A DNA stretch of 41,981 nucleotides from Candidatus Poribacteria bacterium (GCA_028821605.1 JAPPFM010000046.1:97124-139104); one strand, 5' to 3'; positions 24,515 through 33,176 are shown, counted from the first letter of the stretch. A program made the numbers and translations. The notes: generated from the letters alone by a model not told the origin.

Positions 24515-25435
24515 CTATTTCAACGTGAACAGATATGCCAGAAGGTCATGCATCTGCTTTACTGACAGAATATCAGCGAAGTTTTCAGGCATAACGCCTG
24601 CTTGTGGGACACTCGTGCTTATCAAATCCTTTTTAAAGTAAGTTGTCCACAGTTTTCCAGATTCGTCGAGTATCTGGATTGTTTCAGGGTCCTCTCTGCC
24701 TCTGTGATCGTACAGATAACGCTTTCTACCGGTAACTTCCTTCCCATCCTTGGTGAGAATGGTAATCATCTCATATTCAGGCGCGATATAAACGCGTGGA
24801 TTGAGGATAGATTCAATGATGAATTGGGGTGAGCGGGTGCGGGCAATATAGGTCATATCTGGACCTATCTCACTTCCAGTACCGGTCGCTCCCCTTCCGT
24901 GAACTGTGTGGCATTTACCGCAAGCGTATCCTTCTGAGAAAAAGATTTCTTCTCCTGTTTTGGGATCGCCCTGCATATAGGGGGTCCAATCCTCAGAAGG
25001 TTTTGTTTCCTCTACGGAAACCCCTGCGGCTTTTGCTTGTTCCGATCGGACGTAACCAACAATCATGTGAATCGCTTCGTCAGAGAGTTTGCCACCGAAC
25101 TTTTGCATCCGCGTCCCCGGAAGTCCATTGAATATTGTCTGGAAGATACCGTCATCCGTCCATCCGTAAAGCCACTGCGGTTTGAAGAGGTCCGGTGCCT
25201 CCCTACCGCGTGTCTCTCCTGCATGACACCCCCAACACATCAAACGGAAATAGAACGCTCCGTCTATAACGTCTTCCTCAGTGGTGTCTTCTCTCGGTGC
25301 CGCGGGGGCAATGTCTACCTCTAATTCTTGGGCGTTTACGAAGGTTAAGAGAAATAGGCTGATGCCTAAGAAAACAAGGAGAATGCTACACGCTATGCGT
25401 ATAGTGGAAGTTGTAATGTGGGTAGAGTGCCTCAT
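24515..25435 (-). CDS. Diheme c-type cytochrome (XoxG/MxaG-like electron acceptor)
   Basis: A 306-residue exported cytochrome. An N-terminal signal sequence (about 12-36, ending FVNAQ) precedes two heme c sites: C67-W-G-C70-H71 and C172-G-K-C175-H176. Likely axial methionines are M110 (GTRMQKFGG) and M282 (GVMPENF). The first domain resembles small class I cytochromes. The second, larger domain (about 155-306) has a beta-rich insert (MITILTKDGKEVTG) like the cytochrome domains found beside PQQ enzymes. It would take electrons from the quinoprotein dehydrogenase in the periplasm. The gene overlaps the binding-protein gene by four bases (ATGA), indicating translational coupling. Confidence 0.85.
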   Translation of the reverse strand: MRHSTHITTSTIRIACSILLVFLGISLFLLTFVNAQELEVDIAPAAPREDTTEEDVIDGAFYFRLMCWGCHAGETRGREAPDLFKPQWLYGWTDDGIFQTIFNGLPGTRMQKFGGKLSDEAIHMIVGYVRSEQAKAAGVSVEETKPSEDWTPYMQGDPKTGEEIFFSEGYACGKCHTVHGRGATGTGSEIGPDMTYIARTRSPQFIIESILNPRVYIAPEYEMITILTKDGKEVTGRKRYLYDHRGREDPETIQILDESGKLWTTYFKKDLISTSVPQAGVMPENFADILSVKQMHDLLAYLFTLK

Positions 25436-26307
25436 TTCTTTTCATCCTCCTGAAATGGAGCGAAGTAAGGCAAATAGTACTTCTCGGAGAGCTCTTTAAG
25501 TTTCTCTTCACTCCATTTCTGTTCGATAATTGTGTTAACAACATCTTGAAGTTCACTGGTCTTTCGCGTTGGTGTGTCTTTGCTGAAAGCAATAGCAACG
25601 TTCCAACGGAGGCGGGGTTCAGGAACGTACCCTTCAACAATCTCTAATTCAGGGTAAACACGATTCATCTGTTCTGCCTGCTGAATTCGGGAACCCTTTT
25701 CAAGCAGCCACCCAATATTTGCCCAGACACATGCGTAAGCGATTTTTCCGTCTCGGACGGCATTCAAGACATCAATTTGTGAGCGGTAGATGCGACGGTT
25801 ATATCCCATCTGTCGCAGTACATCGCTTGCGATGGATCCTGCTTCCGCGCCAATCATTTCTAATTTGATGTCTTCCAGTTTTTTAGGTGCCTGTTGGTTG
25901 TCTTTTCGCTTTACCAATACGTAACCAGTGCCGTAAAAGGGTTTAGAGAAGTCAACGCGTTCGCCTAATTGGATTGCTTCAGCCATGGCGCGCTCCTCAA
26001 TAGGGACTCCGATCACACAGTCACAATGCCCGCGTATCATGTCAGCAAGCAGGCTATCACGGAGGGTGTTAAGCCAGTGGAGTTCCAATTTAACGCTGAG
26101 TTCCTCTGCCAGTAGATGTGCTATCTCCACATATAACCCAGGAAGTTCCGGATCGGTATTGGAATAAGGCAAATTTCGGACATCCATGCAGACTGTTAAG
26201 ACACCCTTTGCCTTAATTTCTTTCAAGGTGCTCTCAGCGTTTGCATTGTGTAGCATCAAAATAGGCAATATGAGAAGCGCAATCCACAAAGTAATATAAT
26301 GTTTCAC
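25432..26307 (-). CDS. Periplasmic quinoprotein-associated binding protein (XoxJ/MxaJ-like)
   Basis: A 291-residue family 3 solute-binding-type protein with a signal peptide (MKHYITLWIALLILPILML, cleavage near NANA-E). The segment GVLTVCMDVRNLPYSN (35-50) matches the quinoprotein-associated branch typified by MxaJ/XoxJ (V-C-x-D-x-x-N-x-P-[FY]-S-N) rather than amino acid transport. No ABC permease or ATPase gene is adjacent. The position between a PQQ dehydrogenase gene and a cytochrome c gene is the usual xoxF-J-G context, where J is thought to help mature or activate the dehydrogenase. Confidence 0.85.
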   Translation of the reverse strand: MKHYITLWIALLILPILMLHNANAESTLKEIKAKGVLTVCMDVRNLPYSNTDPELPGLYVEIAHLLAEELSVKLELHWLNTLRDSLLADMIRGHCDCVIGVPIEERAMAEAIQLGERVDFSKPFYGTGYVLVKRKDNQQAPKKLEDIKLEMIGAEAGSIASDVLRQMGYNRRIYRSQIDVLNAVRDGKIAYACVWANIGWLLEKGSRIQQAEQMNRVYPELEIVEGYVPEPRLRWNVAIAFSKDTPTRKTSELQDVVNTIIEQKWSEEKLKELSEKYYLPYFAPFQEDEKK

Positions 26308-26319
26308 GGGCTATCTCCA

Positions 26320-26435
26320 TTTAATAGTTGTCAGTTGTCAGTTCTCAGTTGTCAGACAAACACCGCTTGTGATAGGTTAGATCCTTCACAACTGCCACGC
26401 GATTAACTGACAACCAACAACTGATAACCGATAAC
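26320..26435. repeat. Inverted TTGTCAGTTGTCAG-type repeat
   Basis: Direct runs of GTTGTCAG near 26328-26355 are mirrored by CTGACAACC..AACAACTGATAACC near 26407-26432. Together they form a potential large stem in the gap between the PQQ dehydrogenase and XoxJ-like genes. Similar motifs recur near 11470 and 38490. Confidence 0.55.
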
Positions 26436-28138
26436 TATTTATCAAAGAGCGCGAACACAAAGAGGGTTCCGCCTTGGCGCGCGTTCACTTCAGCATATTT
26501 CACAGCACCTGACGCTATCGCAACGTATTGCGTCCCGTCGAGTTGATAGGTAATGGGTGGTGCGAGAACCCCGGATCCGGTTTGGAAATCCCAAAGCACT
26601 TCGCCATTTTCTGCCGATAGTGCCATAAATCTCCCCTCTAAATCGCCAGCGAAGACGAGACCCCCTGCTGTTGTGAGGCAGCCGCCCCATTGTGGGAAGT
26701 TCGTTTTGTGCCGCCATTTAATCTCACCTGTAGAAATATCAATCGCACTGATATGTCCCCACATCATCATGTCCCCGTCTTCGTCTCTCTCGGCTGTCAT
26801 ACCGCTTCCAAGATAGGGTAAACCCTTCAAGTAGAAAACACGCCCTTGATGGTAAGAGCCACAGAGTTCCAGCGAAGGAACGTAGAGGTAGTTTGTGAGT
26901 GGATTATAAGCTGAGGGGGGCCAGTTCTTGCCGCCTTCAACACCCGGACAGACACGAATCGTGCCTTCTTCTGAGGTGGATACGCCAGGTAGGACCGTTG
27001 GACGACCGTTTTCATCGAGTCCCGCAGACCAGTTCTGTTCGCAGTAAGTGCTTGCATATAGGAATTTCCCGTTGGTTCTATCGAGGACATAGAAGTAACC
27101 GTTGCGGTTCGCTTGCATCAACGCTTTAACCGGTGCGCCGTCAATTTCCATATCAATCAGGACAGGTTCACTCACACCGTCCCAATCCCAGAGATCGTGG
27201 GGTGTCGCTTGAAAGTACCATTTGAGTTTTCCTGTATCGGCATCTAATGCAACGATGCAGTCGGTGTAGAGGTTGTCGCCTCTCCGGACAGCACCGTTCC
27301 AATCGGGTGCGGGATTACCCGTTCCCCAGTAGACGAGATTCAGTTCCGGATCGTAGGAACCTGTGACCCACGCGGATCCGCCGCCTGTCATCCATGAATC
27401 GCCTTCCCATGTGTCCCCGCCGGGTTCGTCTTTTGAAGGGACGGTATAAAATCTCCATGCCTGTTCACCCGTTTCAGCGTAATACGCATCAATGTAGCCT
27501 CGGATGCCGTATTCCGCTCCTGATATACCGACAACCACTTTATCTTTCACGACTAAGGGGGCAACGGTGAGAGATTCAGCGTTCGTCAGATCGCCGACAA
27601 CTCTATCCCATAATACCCTGCCGGTTTTCACGTCAAGCGCGAGAAGGTGTGCGTCAAGCGTTACCCAGAAGATTTTTTCGCCCAGAATGGCAGCCCCTCG
27701 ATTCACCATACCACAGCAGATCGCCAAATCGTCGGGGAGTTCATAGTCGTACCGCCATATTTCCTTACCCGTTCTTGCGTCCACGGCGTAGATCGTGCTG
27801 TAAGGGGTCGTAATGATCATCACACCGTTGACGACAAGTGGGGTGCATTCAAACTTATCGAATGGTGTTCCAATTTGGAATGCCCATTTTGGGACGAGTT
27901 TGTTGACGTTTTCGGTGTTAACTTCTGTCAGTTGACTGTATCGCCAGCTTCTGTAGTCCCGTCCATACATCAACCAACTTTCGGGATCGTCTTGTGCTGA
28001 AAGCAGCATCTCGTTGGTGACAGGTTGGATATTTTCTGTCCCGGCGTTGGCTGGAACGGGACTCAATATCGCAACAAGGACTAAGGCTACTACAAAGATG
28101 GCGAGGGGGACTGCTTCGAGAAAAATGTGCCTCTTCAT
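26435..28138 (-). CDS. PQQ-dependent alcohol dehydrogenase, XoxF/MDH-like
   Basis: A 567-residue periplasmic quinoprotein. The start is 28138 (MKRHIFLEAVPL), with GGAGGC upstream; the longer frame to 28222 has no site. The signal peptide ends near PANA. An eight-bladed propeller follows with W-motifs such as TGKEIWRYDYE and TGRVLWDRVVG. The adjacent Cys pair C141-C142 (CCGMVNRG) is the disulfide ring typical of methanol-dehydrogenase-type enzymes. Metal ligands align as E209 (GAEYG), N275 (GTGNPAP) and D318 (HDLWDWDG). A further Asp, D320, two residues on matches the D-x-D signature linked to lanthanide-dependent XoxF, ExaF and PedH. D-x-D also occurs in some Ca/Mg quinoproteins such as membrane glucose dehydrogenase, so the metal is not proven. 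It heads the dehydrogenase-J-cytochrome cluster. Confidence 0.88.
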   Translation of the reverse strand: MKRHIFLEAVPLAIFVVALVLVAILSPVPANAGTENIQPVTNEMLLSAQDDPESWLMYGRDYRSWRYSQLTEVNTENVNKLVPKWAFQIGTPFDKFECTPLVVNGVMIITTPYSTIYAVDARTGKEIWRYDYELPDDLAICCGMVNRGAAILGEKIFWVTLDAHLLALDVKTGRVLWDRVVGDLTNAESLTVAPLVVKDKVVVGISGAEYGIRGYIDAYYAETGEQAWRFYTVPSKDEPGGDTWEGDSWMTGGGSAWVTGSYDPELNLVYWGTGNPAPDWNGAVRRGDNLYTDCIVALDADTGKLKWYFQATPHDLWDWDGVSEPVLIDMEIDGAPVKALMQANRNGYFYVLDRTNGKFLYASTYCEQNWSAGLDENGRPTVLPGVSTSEEGTIRVCPGVEGGKNWPPSAYNPLTNYLYVPSLELCGSYHQGRVFYLKGLPYLGSGMTAERDEDGDMMMWGHISAIDISTGEIKWRHKTNFPQWGGCLTTAGGLVFAGDLEGRFMALSAENGEVLWDFQTGSGVLAPPITYQLDGTQYVAIASGAVKYAEVNARQGGTLFVFALFDK

Positions 28139-28331
28139 GTTCCGCCTCCATGTTTTCGTGCTCAGACAATTGCAATTTCCTGTCGCTAAATCGTATCGTG
28201 AAGAAAAAGGGTAGCATTTCACAGTGTTAAAAAAATGGGTGCCTCAGACCTTAGTTTACCAAAAATCAGATTTTATGTAAAGTGTGAAAAATTTCTCGGT
28301 GGGTTGTTTATGATGAATTATAAAAACAGAT

Positions 28332-28397
28332 AGACACTTTCGCCACTCGGTAGGCGAGATTTTTAACCTCACCAGCGGTGGCGATGTGTCTACCGAG
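28332..28397. repeat. Nested palindromic repeat upstream of PQQ operon
   Basis: AGACACTTTCGCCAC (28332-28346) and GTGGCGATGTGTCT (28378-28391) form imperfect inverted arms, and CTCGGTAG and CTACCGAG add an inner pair. The middle holds GGCGAG..TTTTTAACCTC, related to the palindrome at 28963-28991. Confidence 0.6.
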
Positions 28398-28424
28398 GAA
28401 AGTCGGGTGTTTTACTTGGGGTCG

Positions 28425-28799
28425 TTACCATGTCTCGGATCTGCGTCGATAGTCCATCTTATAGATAACCCCGGCACTGTTCACATAGACATAGATATGG
28501 TAGTAATCGTCGTGCCCCGTATTTGTGTCTCCCATTGCCGCTAATATATTGATAACGATTTCAGTTTGTGATTCAATATCGTAAACGTAAGTATGCCTAT
28601 AGTTGCCTTGACCTATAGGGATTGACTGTTTCGGATCGGGATACTTCTCCAAAAATTCTTCAAAGGACTGGTTCAGCCAAGGACTATAGAAGGCTTCAAC
28701 ATCTTGGTCATGTTGGATGGTGTGTGTCGCGCATCCGATTACTGCGAATATAAGCACGCAGATGACAAACAGTATCATATATTCACATCTGGGATTCAT
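28425..28799 (-). CDS. Small predicted lipoprotein, function unknown
   Basis: A 124-residue protein with a hydrophobic N-terminus ending in a lipobox (FAVIGC, Cys at about 23), suggesting export and lipidation. The mature part is polar with aromatic strands (YRHTYVYDIESQTEIVINIL, DYYHIYVYVNSAGVIYKMDYR). This resembles the small SmpA/BamE-like or DUF-type outer-membrane lipoproteins, in which a short motif ends in a beta strand carrying K-x-x-Y. No family can be named with confidence. The start has AGGAGG six to seven bases upstream. It stands alone between repeat elements. Confidence 0.7.
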   Translation of the reverse strand: MNPRCEYMILFVICVLIFAVIGCATHTIQHDQDVEAFYSPWLNQSFEEFLEKYPDPKQSIPIGQGNYRHTYVYDIESQTEIVINILAAMGDTNTGHDDYYHIYVYVNSAGVIYKMDYRRRSETW

Positions 28800-28962
28800 A
28801 GGTTCCTCCTGATGAACGAGGTTGGAAACCCCCTGGGTAGTTGTGTAAACCTAATGGATCGCTCTACTCATGAGAAAAATTACTTCAAAATCATCATTTT
28901 CCACAGTAGTAACGTCAGTCGTGTTTCCTTCGTTTACATCTTTATTGCAGAGGGATGCACAC

Positions 28963-28991
28963 CGCTGGCGAGGTTTTAAACCTCGCCAGCG
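28963..28991. repeat. Perfect 14-bp palindrome with one central base
   Basis: CGCTGGCGAGGTTT (28963-28976), a single T, then AAACCTCGCCAGCG (28978-28991). As RNA it could fold only with a small opened loop. It lies 27 bp downstream of the lipA stop, so it could serve as the lipA mRNA 3' hairpin, and it is related to the repeat at 28332. Confidence 0.75.
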
Positions 28992-29017
28992 AAAGGAACG
29001 TGTAAGCCCTAATATTG

Positions 29018-29923
29018 TTAGTTTTGGTCTAATCTTGCTTGTTCGCCGGCGTGGTAGGAACTCCGCACTAATGGACCCGATTCTACATGTCGAAATCCCA
29101 TTTCCATTCCTGCTTCTTTGAGTTCCTCAAATTCTTCAGGGGTGTAGTAGCGTTGAATCGGTAAGTGGCGTGGAGAGGGGGAGAGATATTGACCTATGGT
29201 GAGAATGTCACATTCGGTATTGCGGATGTCTTGCATTGTCTCTAAGAGTTCTGTCACGGTTTCGCCTAAGCCTACCATGAGTCCGGATTTTGTGAGTATC
29301 TGCGTATCCAATTGTTTACCGATTCGGAGGAGATTCAGGGTTTGTTGGTAATTCGCATAGGGACGGACGCGGCGGTAGAGGCGCGAGACTGTCTCTGTGT
29401 TATGATTGAGCACTTCTGGATGTGCTTGCACGATGACGGCGAGTGCGTCCCAGTTTCCCTCAAGGTCGGGGATAAGGACTTCCACTGTGCATCCGGGACG
29501 GTGTTTCCGCGCTTCAGCGATACATTCGGCAAAAACGCTCGCGCCACCGTCTGTGAGGTCGTCGCGGTTGACTGAGGTGATAACGATGTGATTGAGTTTT
29601 AGATAACCGACTGCCTCGCCGAGTCTACGCGGTTCATCTGTATCGACGACACCGCCGGGCGCGCCTTTTTTGACAGCACAAAACATGCAGCGGCGTGTGC
29701 AGATATCTCCAAGTATCATGAAGGTGGCAGTGCGGCTATTCCAACATTCACCGATATTGGGACAGCGTGCCTCTTCACAAACCGTGTGAAGCTGCAGATC
29801 CCGCATGAGTTTTTTGAGCTCAGCGTAGTTACCGCCGCTCGGCATCTGCGCCTTGATCCAGGTCGGGTGCCGTCTTTGCTGGGTTTTGGGTTCAACGAGC
29901 GGAAGTGTTTTTGTTTTTAGCAT
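29018..29923 (-). CDS. lipA: Lipoyl synthase
   Basis: A 301-residue radical SAM enzyme that inserts two sulfurs into octanoyl-carrier proteins to make lipoyl cofactor. Both iron-sulfur sites are present. The auxiliary cluster motif is [12 protein letters not shown] (C49, C54, C60) and the radical SAM motif is C75-T-R-R-C79-M-F-C82. The C-terminal [14 protein letters not shown] supplies the Ser/Arg of the auxiliary site. Length and order match the family. Only an A-rich stretch precedes the ATG, with no clear ribosome-binding site. No lipB is adjacent; the upstream neighbour is the selenocysteine tRNA gene. Confidence 0.95.
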   Translation of the reverse strand: MLKTKTLPLVEPKTQQRRHPTWIKAQMPSGGNYAELKKLMRDLQLHTVCEEARCPNIGECWNSRTATFMILGDICTRRCMFCAVKKGAPGGVVDTDEPRRLGEAVGYLKLNHIVITSVNRDDLTDGGASVFAECIAEARKHRPGCTVEVLIPDLEGNWDALAVIVQAHPEVLNHNTETVSRLYRRVRPYANYQQTLNLLRIGKQLDTQILTKSGLMVGLGETVTELLETMQDIRNTECDILTIGQYLSPSPRHLPIQRYYTPEEFEELKEAGMEMGFRHVESGPLVRSSYHAGEQARLDQN

Positions 29924-29982
29924 TTTTTAATTTTGCCCTAACGGGAGCTGTCAAGGAGGTCTCGGTAGGAGACGTACCTTTC

Positions 29983-30013
29983 AAAAATCCGCCATGCGCC
30001 GTTGTTGCATGGC
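29983..30013 (-). terminator. Possible intrinsic terminator after tRNA-Sec
   Basis: On the minus strand a 7-bp stem (GCCATGC / GCATGGC, 30013-29991) is followed after three bases by TTTTT (29987-29983). It lies about 90 nt downstream of the tRNA 3' end and could end the selB-selC transcript. The short stem keeps confidence modest. Confidence 0.4.
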
Positions 30014-30102
30014 TACTGTTTCGTGCTTGGCTGTTTTCTGTTTCTTTTTTACTTTTACCCCTAACGGAAGTTGGCGGGAAGGTCGCTTAGTTTTTTAGTT
30101 GA

Positions 30103-30196
30103 TGGCGGGAGAGGGTGGGAATCGAACCCACCTATCCACTTGCATGGACAAGCCGGTTTTGAAGACCGGTAGAGCCACCAGACCCTATCCTCCCCC
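30103..30196 (-). tRNA. selC: tRNA-Sec (anticodon UCA)
   Basis: This 94-nt tRNA has the hallmarks of bacterial selenocysteine tRNA. The acceptor stem has eight pairs (GGGGGAGG with CCTCTCCC) and a 5-bp T stem (GTGGG/CCCAC), giving 13 stacked pairs. The D stem has six pairs with a 4-nt TGGT loop. The anticodon loop is CTTCAAA, with TCA at 30162-30160. A long variable arm (TCCA-TGCAAG-TGGA) is present, followed by discriminator G and an encoded CCA. It would be charged with Ser by SerRS and converted by SelA (not in this window). selB lies 262 bp upstream on the same strand. Confidence 0.95.
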
Positions 30197-30406
30197 ATAA
30201 TTTTTGAACTATTAAATCCGATCATCTGTAGGACAATTGTTATGAAGATTCAGAATTTAATTGGGTAACGTGCGGTGTTAATTGTCTGAATCAGGATTTA
30301 CAGGATTTGTGGATTTTCAGGATTGGACATCCTTGATGATTCAGAACTGCGGTCATAGCATTACCGAAATATTTATTGAATCTTCATTTAGGTTGTGCCT
30401 CTACGT

Positions 30407-30428
30407 GCGCAAACTGGAAAGTTTGCGC
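30407..30428. repeat. Short palindrome GCGCAAACT / AGTTTGCGC
   Basis: Nine-base arms with a GGAA loop lie about 30 bp downstream of the selB stop. The same motif in degenerate form occurs near 416-440, so this is a dispersed repeat. It could also form the 3' hairpin of selB mRNA. The flanking gap (30197-30458) also has repeated CAGGATTT units (30292-30325). Confidence 0.6.
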
Positions 30429-30458
30429 TACAAAACCTTATCTTATAAAGTGATGTGT

Positions 30459-32399
30459 TTATGTTTCCTTGTGCCGCGGGTGCAACCTTCGGACATTGCC
30501 GTCTCGAACCGTGAGATTCTGGCTATCGCAATACTCAAGGAACGGGACAGCGTATTTTCGCGAGGTTTGGGCAGTTTCGCGGAATTCAGCGACACTTATT
30601 ATATCATTTTCTCGGAGATAAGTGATGAGTAATTCGCGTGTCTCCTCAAAAACGGTTTGATGAATGAAGAAATTATCCGCTATTTTGACGAATCGTCCCA
30701 AGTTTAGGAGCGCGAAAAATGTGGATTCAATCACCTGCGGTGTGTATTCTGGAAGTGAGATGTTGAGTTCATTGAGCGTCGGTGTGTTGATACCCGCTTC
30801 CAAGAATAGTTTCTCTAACGTCTCCTTCGCATCTTCCTCCTCTTGGGAAAACTGGATTTCGTGGGATGCCAACCGAATCAAATTTCCCTCTTTGACGAGT
30901 TGATTCTCGGCAATGAGTCGGTTCTCGAGTTTCTCAAAGCCGGTTTCGTCCAATTTAAGTTCGCGACGAAGTTGCGAAACGTTTTGACCGGCAAGGAGTG
31001 GTTGGGCTTCGTGGAAATCTGCCAATGTCTCCATTATGTTTTCTTTCGCTGTTGTCGTGCGTGCTGCGTCAGAAACGAGGGGTGCTCTCCCTGATTTATC
31101 CCATCGCACAATTTTCTCGTCTGCTTCAAGGCTGTCCAAGATGGCTTTCACATTCACCTGCGAATGTGGTAGATAGTAATAAAGAAACGATTCTGGAACG
31201 CAAAAGGTGTCGCTGTTTTCTAACACAGTGTTCACTATCTGGGCATCGTTGGCTTCTTCCCACTGCGCTAAAGTGGCGATGGTTTCCGGGACGAACCGCT
31301 TATGCCGCGGAGCAAACGGATTAATAACCTCGCCGCCACCTACTGTGTATTGCGCTGAGAAATCTCGTAGAATGATTCGATCCCCTCTAAACGTGAGAAT
31401 CGGTTGCTCTAAGCGGAGTTGAACTTGCACGGTGTCGCCCGGTAGAATTGCTTCGTCAACCAGTAGAATGAGGCGGCAAAATATTTCGCGAGTGCCGAGA
31501 TACGCACGCAGACGCGTCCAGTGTTCAAGTATCCTTGGAAATGATGTTAGCACTTGCAACGACATATCAATGTTGTCGGTCACTTGTGAGAACTCAATTG
31601 GACAGAGCACATCGCCGCGTTGGATGTCCTGTGCCGAGATACCAGAGAGGTTCAATGCTGTTCTTTGTCCTGCTTGTGCAACCGGTGCAGTTTCGTTGTG
31701 TACCTGTATCCCGCGCACGCGGATAGGATCACCTTGGGGAAGAATCACCATCCGTTGGTCTTGGTTAATTGAGCCACCGATGAGGGTGCCTGTCACAACC
31801 ACGCCAAATCCTTGCACCGTAAAAACCCTGTCAACGTATAGTCTCGGAATTCCGTCGTTTTCCTCTGCTTTTGTTGCGATGGTTACCTGTTTGACAATCG
31901 TCTGCTTTAGTGTTTCGATGCCTTCACCGGTTATCGAAGAGACGCTAACATTTGGGATGCCTTCCAGACTCGTTCCGACGAGCATTTCCTGCGTCATTTC
32001 GGTCGCTTCCGCCAATTCATCGGGCGTTGCCAAGTCCGATTTTGTCATCACGAGGATGCCGTTTGAAATCCCAAGCAGATCCAAGATTGCCAAGTGTTCA
32101 AGCGTCTGTTCCTGAACGCCTTCCTTCGCATCGACGACGAAGAGGACGATATCCATTCCGTAAGCACCGGAGAGCATGCTTCTGATGAATTTCTCGTGAC
32201 CCGGAACATCGACAATACCGGCACGCGAACCGTCGGGAAGGTCGAAGTAGGCAAAGCCTAACTCAATGGACAAGCCGCGCTCCTGTTCTTCTTTGAGGCG
32301 GTCTGTTTCCATTCCGGTGAGTTTTCCAACGAGCGCAGTTTTTCCGTGGTCAACGTGTCCTGCTGTTCCAATGATGAGGTGTCGTCTATCTTGATGCAT
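30459..32399 (-). CDS. selB: Selenocysteine-specific elongation factor SelB
   Basis: A 646-residue translational GTPase that delivers Sec-tRNA(Sec) to UGA codons marked by a SECIS element. The G domain shows GTAGHVDHGKT (11-21), the switch region RGLSIELGFAYF (41-52), DVPGHEKF (64-71) and the NKxD equivalent TKSD (119-122). EF-Tu-like beta barrels follow (about 175-360), then C-terminal winged-helix repeats (about 380-640) that bind SECIS RNA. Length is typical for bacterial SelB. It starts six bases after the upstream signal peptidase stop. Together with selC it shows that the organism decodes UGA as selenocysteine. selA and selD are not in the window, and I saw no open frame here interrupted by an obvious Sec TGA. 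Confidence 0.95.
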   Translation of the reverse strand: MHQDRRHLIIGTAGHVDHGKTALVGKLTGMETDRLKEEQERGLSIELGFAYFDLPDGSRAGIVDVPGHEKFIRSMLSGAYGMDIVLFVVDAKEGVQEQTLEHLAILDLLGISNGILVMTKSDLATPDELAEATEMTQEMLVGTSLEGIPNVSVSSITGEGIETLKQTIVKQVTIATKAEENDGIPRLYVDRVFTVQGFGVVVTGTLIGGSINQDQRMVILPQGDPIRVRGIQVHNETAPVAQAGQRTALNLSGISAQDIQRGDVLCPIEFSQVTDNIDMSLQVLTSFPRILEHWTRLRAYLGTREIFCRLILLVDEAILPGDTVQVQLRLEQPILTFRGDRIILRDFSAQYTVGGGEVINPFAPRHKRFVPETIATLAQWEEANDAQIVNTVLENSDTFCVPESFLYYYLPHSQVNVKAILDSLEADEKIVRWDKSGRAPLVSDAARTTTAKENIMETLADFHEAQPLLAGQNVSQLRRELKLDETGFEKLENRLIAENQLVKEGNLIRLASHEIQFSQEEEDAKETLEKLFLEAGINTPTLNELNISLPEYTPQVIESTFFALLNLGRFVKIADNFFIHQTVFEETRELLITYLRENDIISVAEFRETAQTSRKYAVPFLEYCDSQNLTVRDGNVRRLHPRHKET

Positions 32400-32405
32400 C
32401 GGTCT

Positions 32406-33176
32406 TTAAGGATGTGCGTGGATGAGCTTGCCAATTCGGTTGAATCGGACGTTCCGTACCATCTTCCACACTTCCCACAGTTTCGCTGGGCGAGCATCGA
32501 ATGACCAGTACACCATGAATGCTTGCCCTTTAATGTCATTTACATCTACAGGTCCCCAAGAACGGCTATCGCTGCTCTGGTCTCGGTTATCACCCATCGC
32601 GAATACCGTGCCTTTGGGAACAGTGAAGGGTTTCCCCTCAGGAAACCTACGTCTAAATTGATTTGTGGTTAGCGTGTAGTCTGAAAAAGCCTCTGTCTCT
32701 GGCAGATACTCTGGTTGACGGAAGGGTGGGAAATCACCCCTTCTGAAATGGCTGAATGTTATATGTTTTGCATAATGACTATCCTCAGCCGCTTTGCCGT
32801 TGATATAAAGTGTATCGCCGCGTGTTTCAATTGTATCCCCTTCAACGGCTACGATGCGCTTGATAAAATTTCGTTCTCGATCATGTGGCGGGATAAAAAC
32901 GAAAACGTCACCACGGGCGGGTTTGTGGAAATCGAAAACTTTAATGTCCGTGCCGGGGATTTTAAGGCCGTAAATAAATTTGCATACCAGAATCCGGTCT
33001 CCGATAAGGAGCGTATCTTCCATTGAACCCGATGGGATTTTGAAAGCCTCAACAACAAAGGGTCGTATAAATCCGAAAACGAGAATCAGTGCGACAACGA
33101 TAACTTGCGCATATTCCCATACAATCGTTTTCTGAAATTTTTGCCATTTAGATAATTGGGTGTCGTTATCATTCAT
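32406..33176 (-). CDS. lepB: Signal peptidase I, copy 1
   Basis: A 256-residue S26 leader peptidase with one N-terminal membrane helix (about 22-40). Box B IPSGSMEDTLLIGDRI has nucleophile S51, and box D ERNFIKRIVAVEGD has the general base K106. Box E MGDNRDQSSDSRSWGPV is intact. It cleaves Sec and Tat signal peptides at the outer face of the inner membrane. It is a close paralogue of the gene at 33234-34031 and lies between that gene and selB. No strong ribosome-binding site precedes the ATG; AAGGAG occurs about 30 bases upstream. Confidence 0.92.
   Translation of the reverse strand: MNDNDTQLSKWQKFQKTIVWEYAQVIVVALILVFGFIRPFVVEAFKIPSGSMEDTLLIGDRILVCKFIYGLKIPGTDIKVFDFHKPARGDVFVFIPPHDRERNFIKRIVAVEGDTIETRGDTLYINGKAAEDSHYAKHITFSHFRRGDFPPFRQPEYLPETEAFSDYTLTTNQFRRRFPEGKPFTVPKGTVFAMGDNRDQSSDSRSWGPVDVNDIKGQAFMVYWSFDARPAKLWEVWKMVRNVRFNRIGKLIHAHP

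Noticed and set aside
28963-28991. CRISPR repeat unit
   Set aside because: It is a single palindrome with no regular spacers or further copies in array form.
31432-32115. 227-codon open frame on the plus strand inside selB
   Set aside because: Antisense to a conserved GTPase; the composition (Ser, Arg, Cys rich) is that of a shadow frame.
30459-32399. Selenoprotein genes next to selB
   Set aside because: I looked for frames continuing past an in-frame TGA near the locus and saw none that were convincing.
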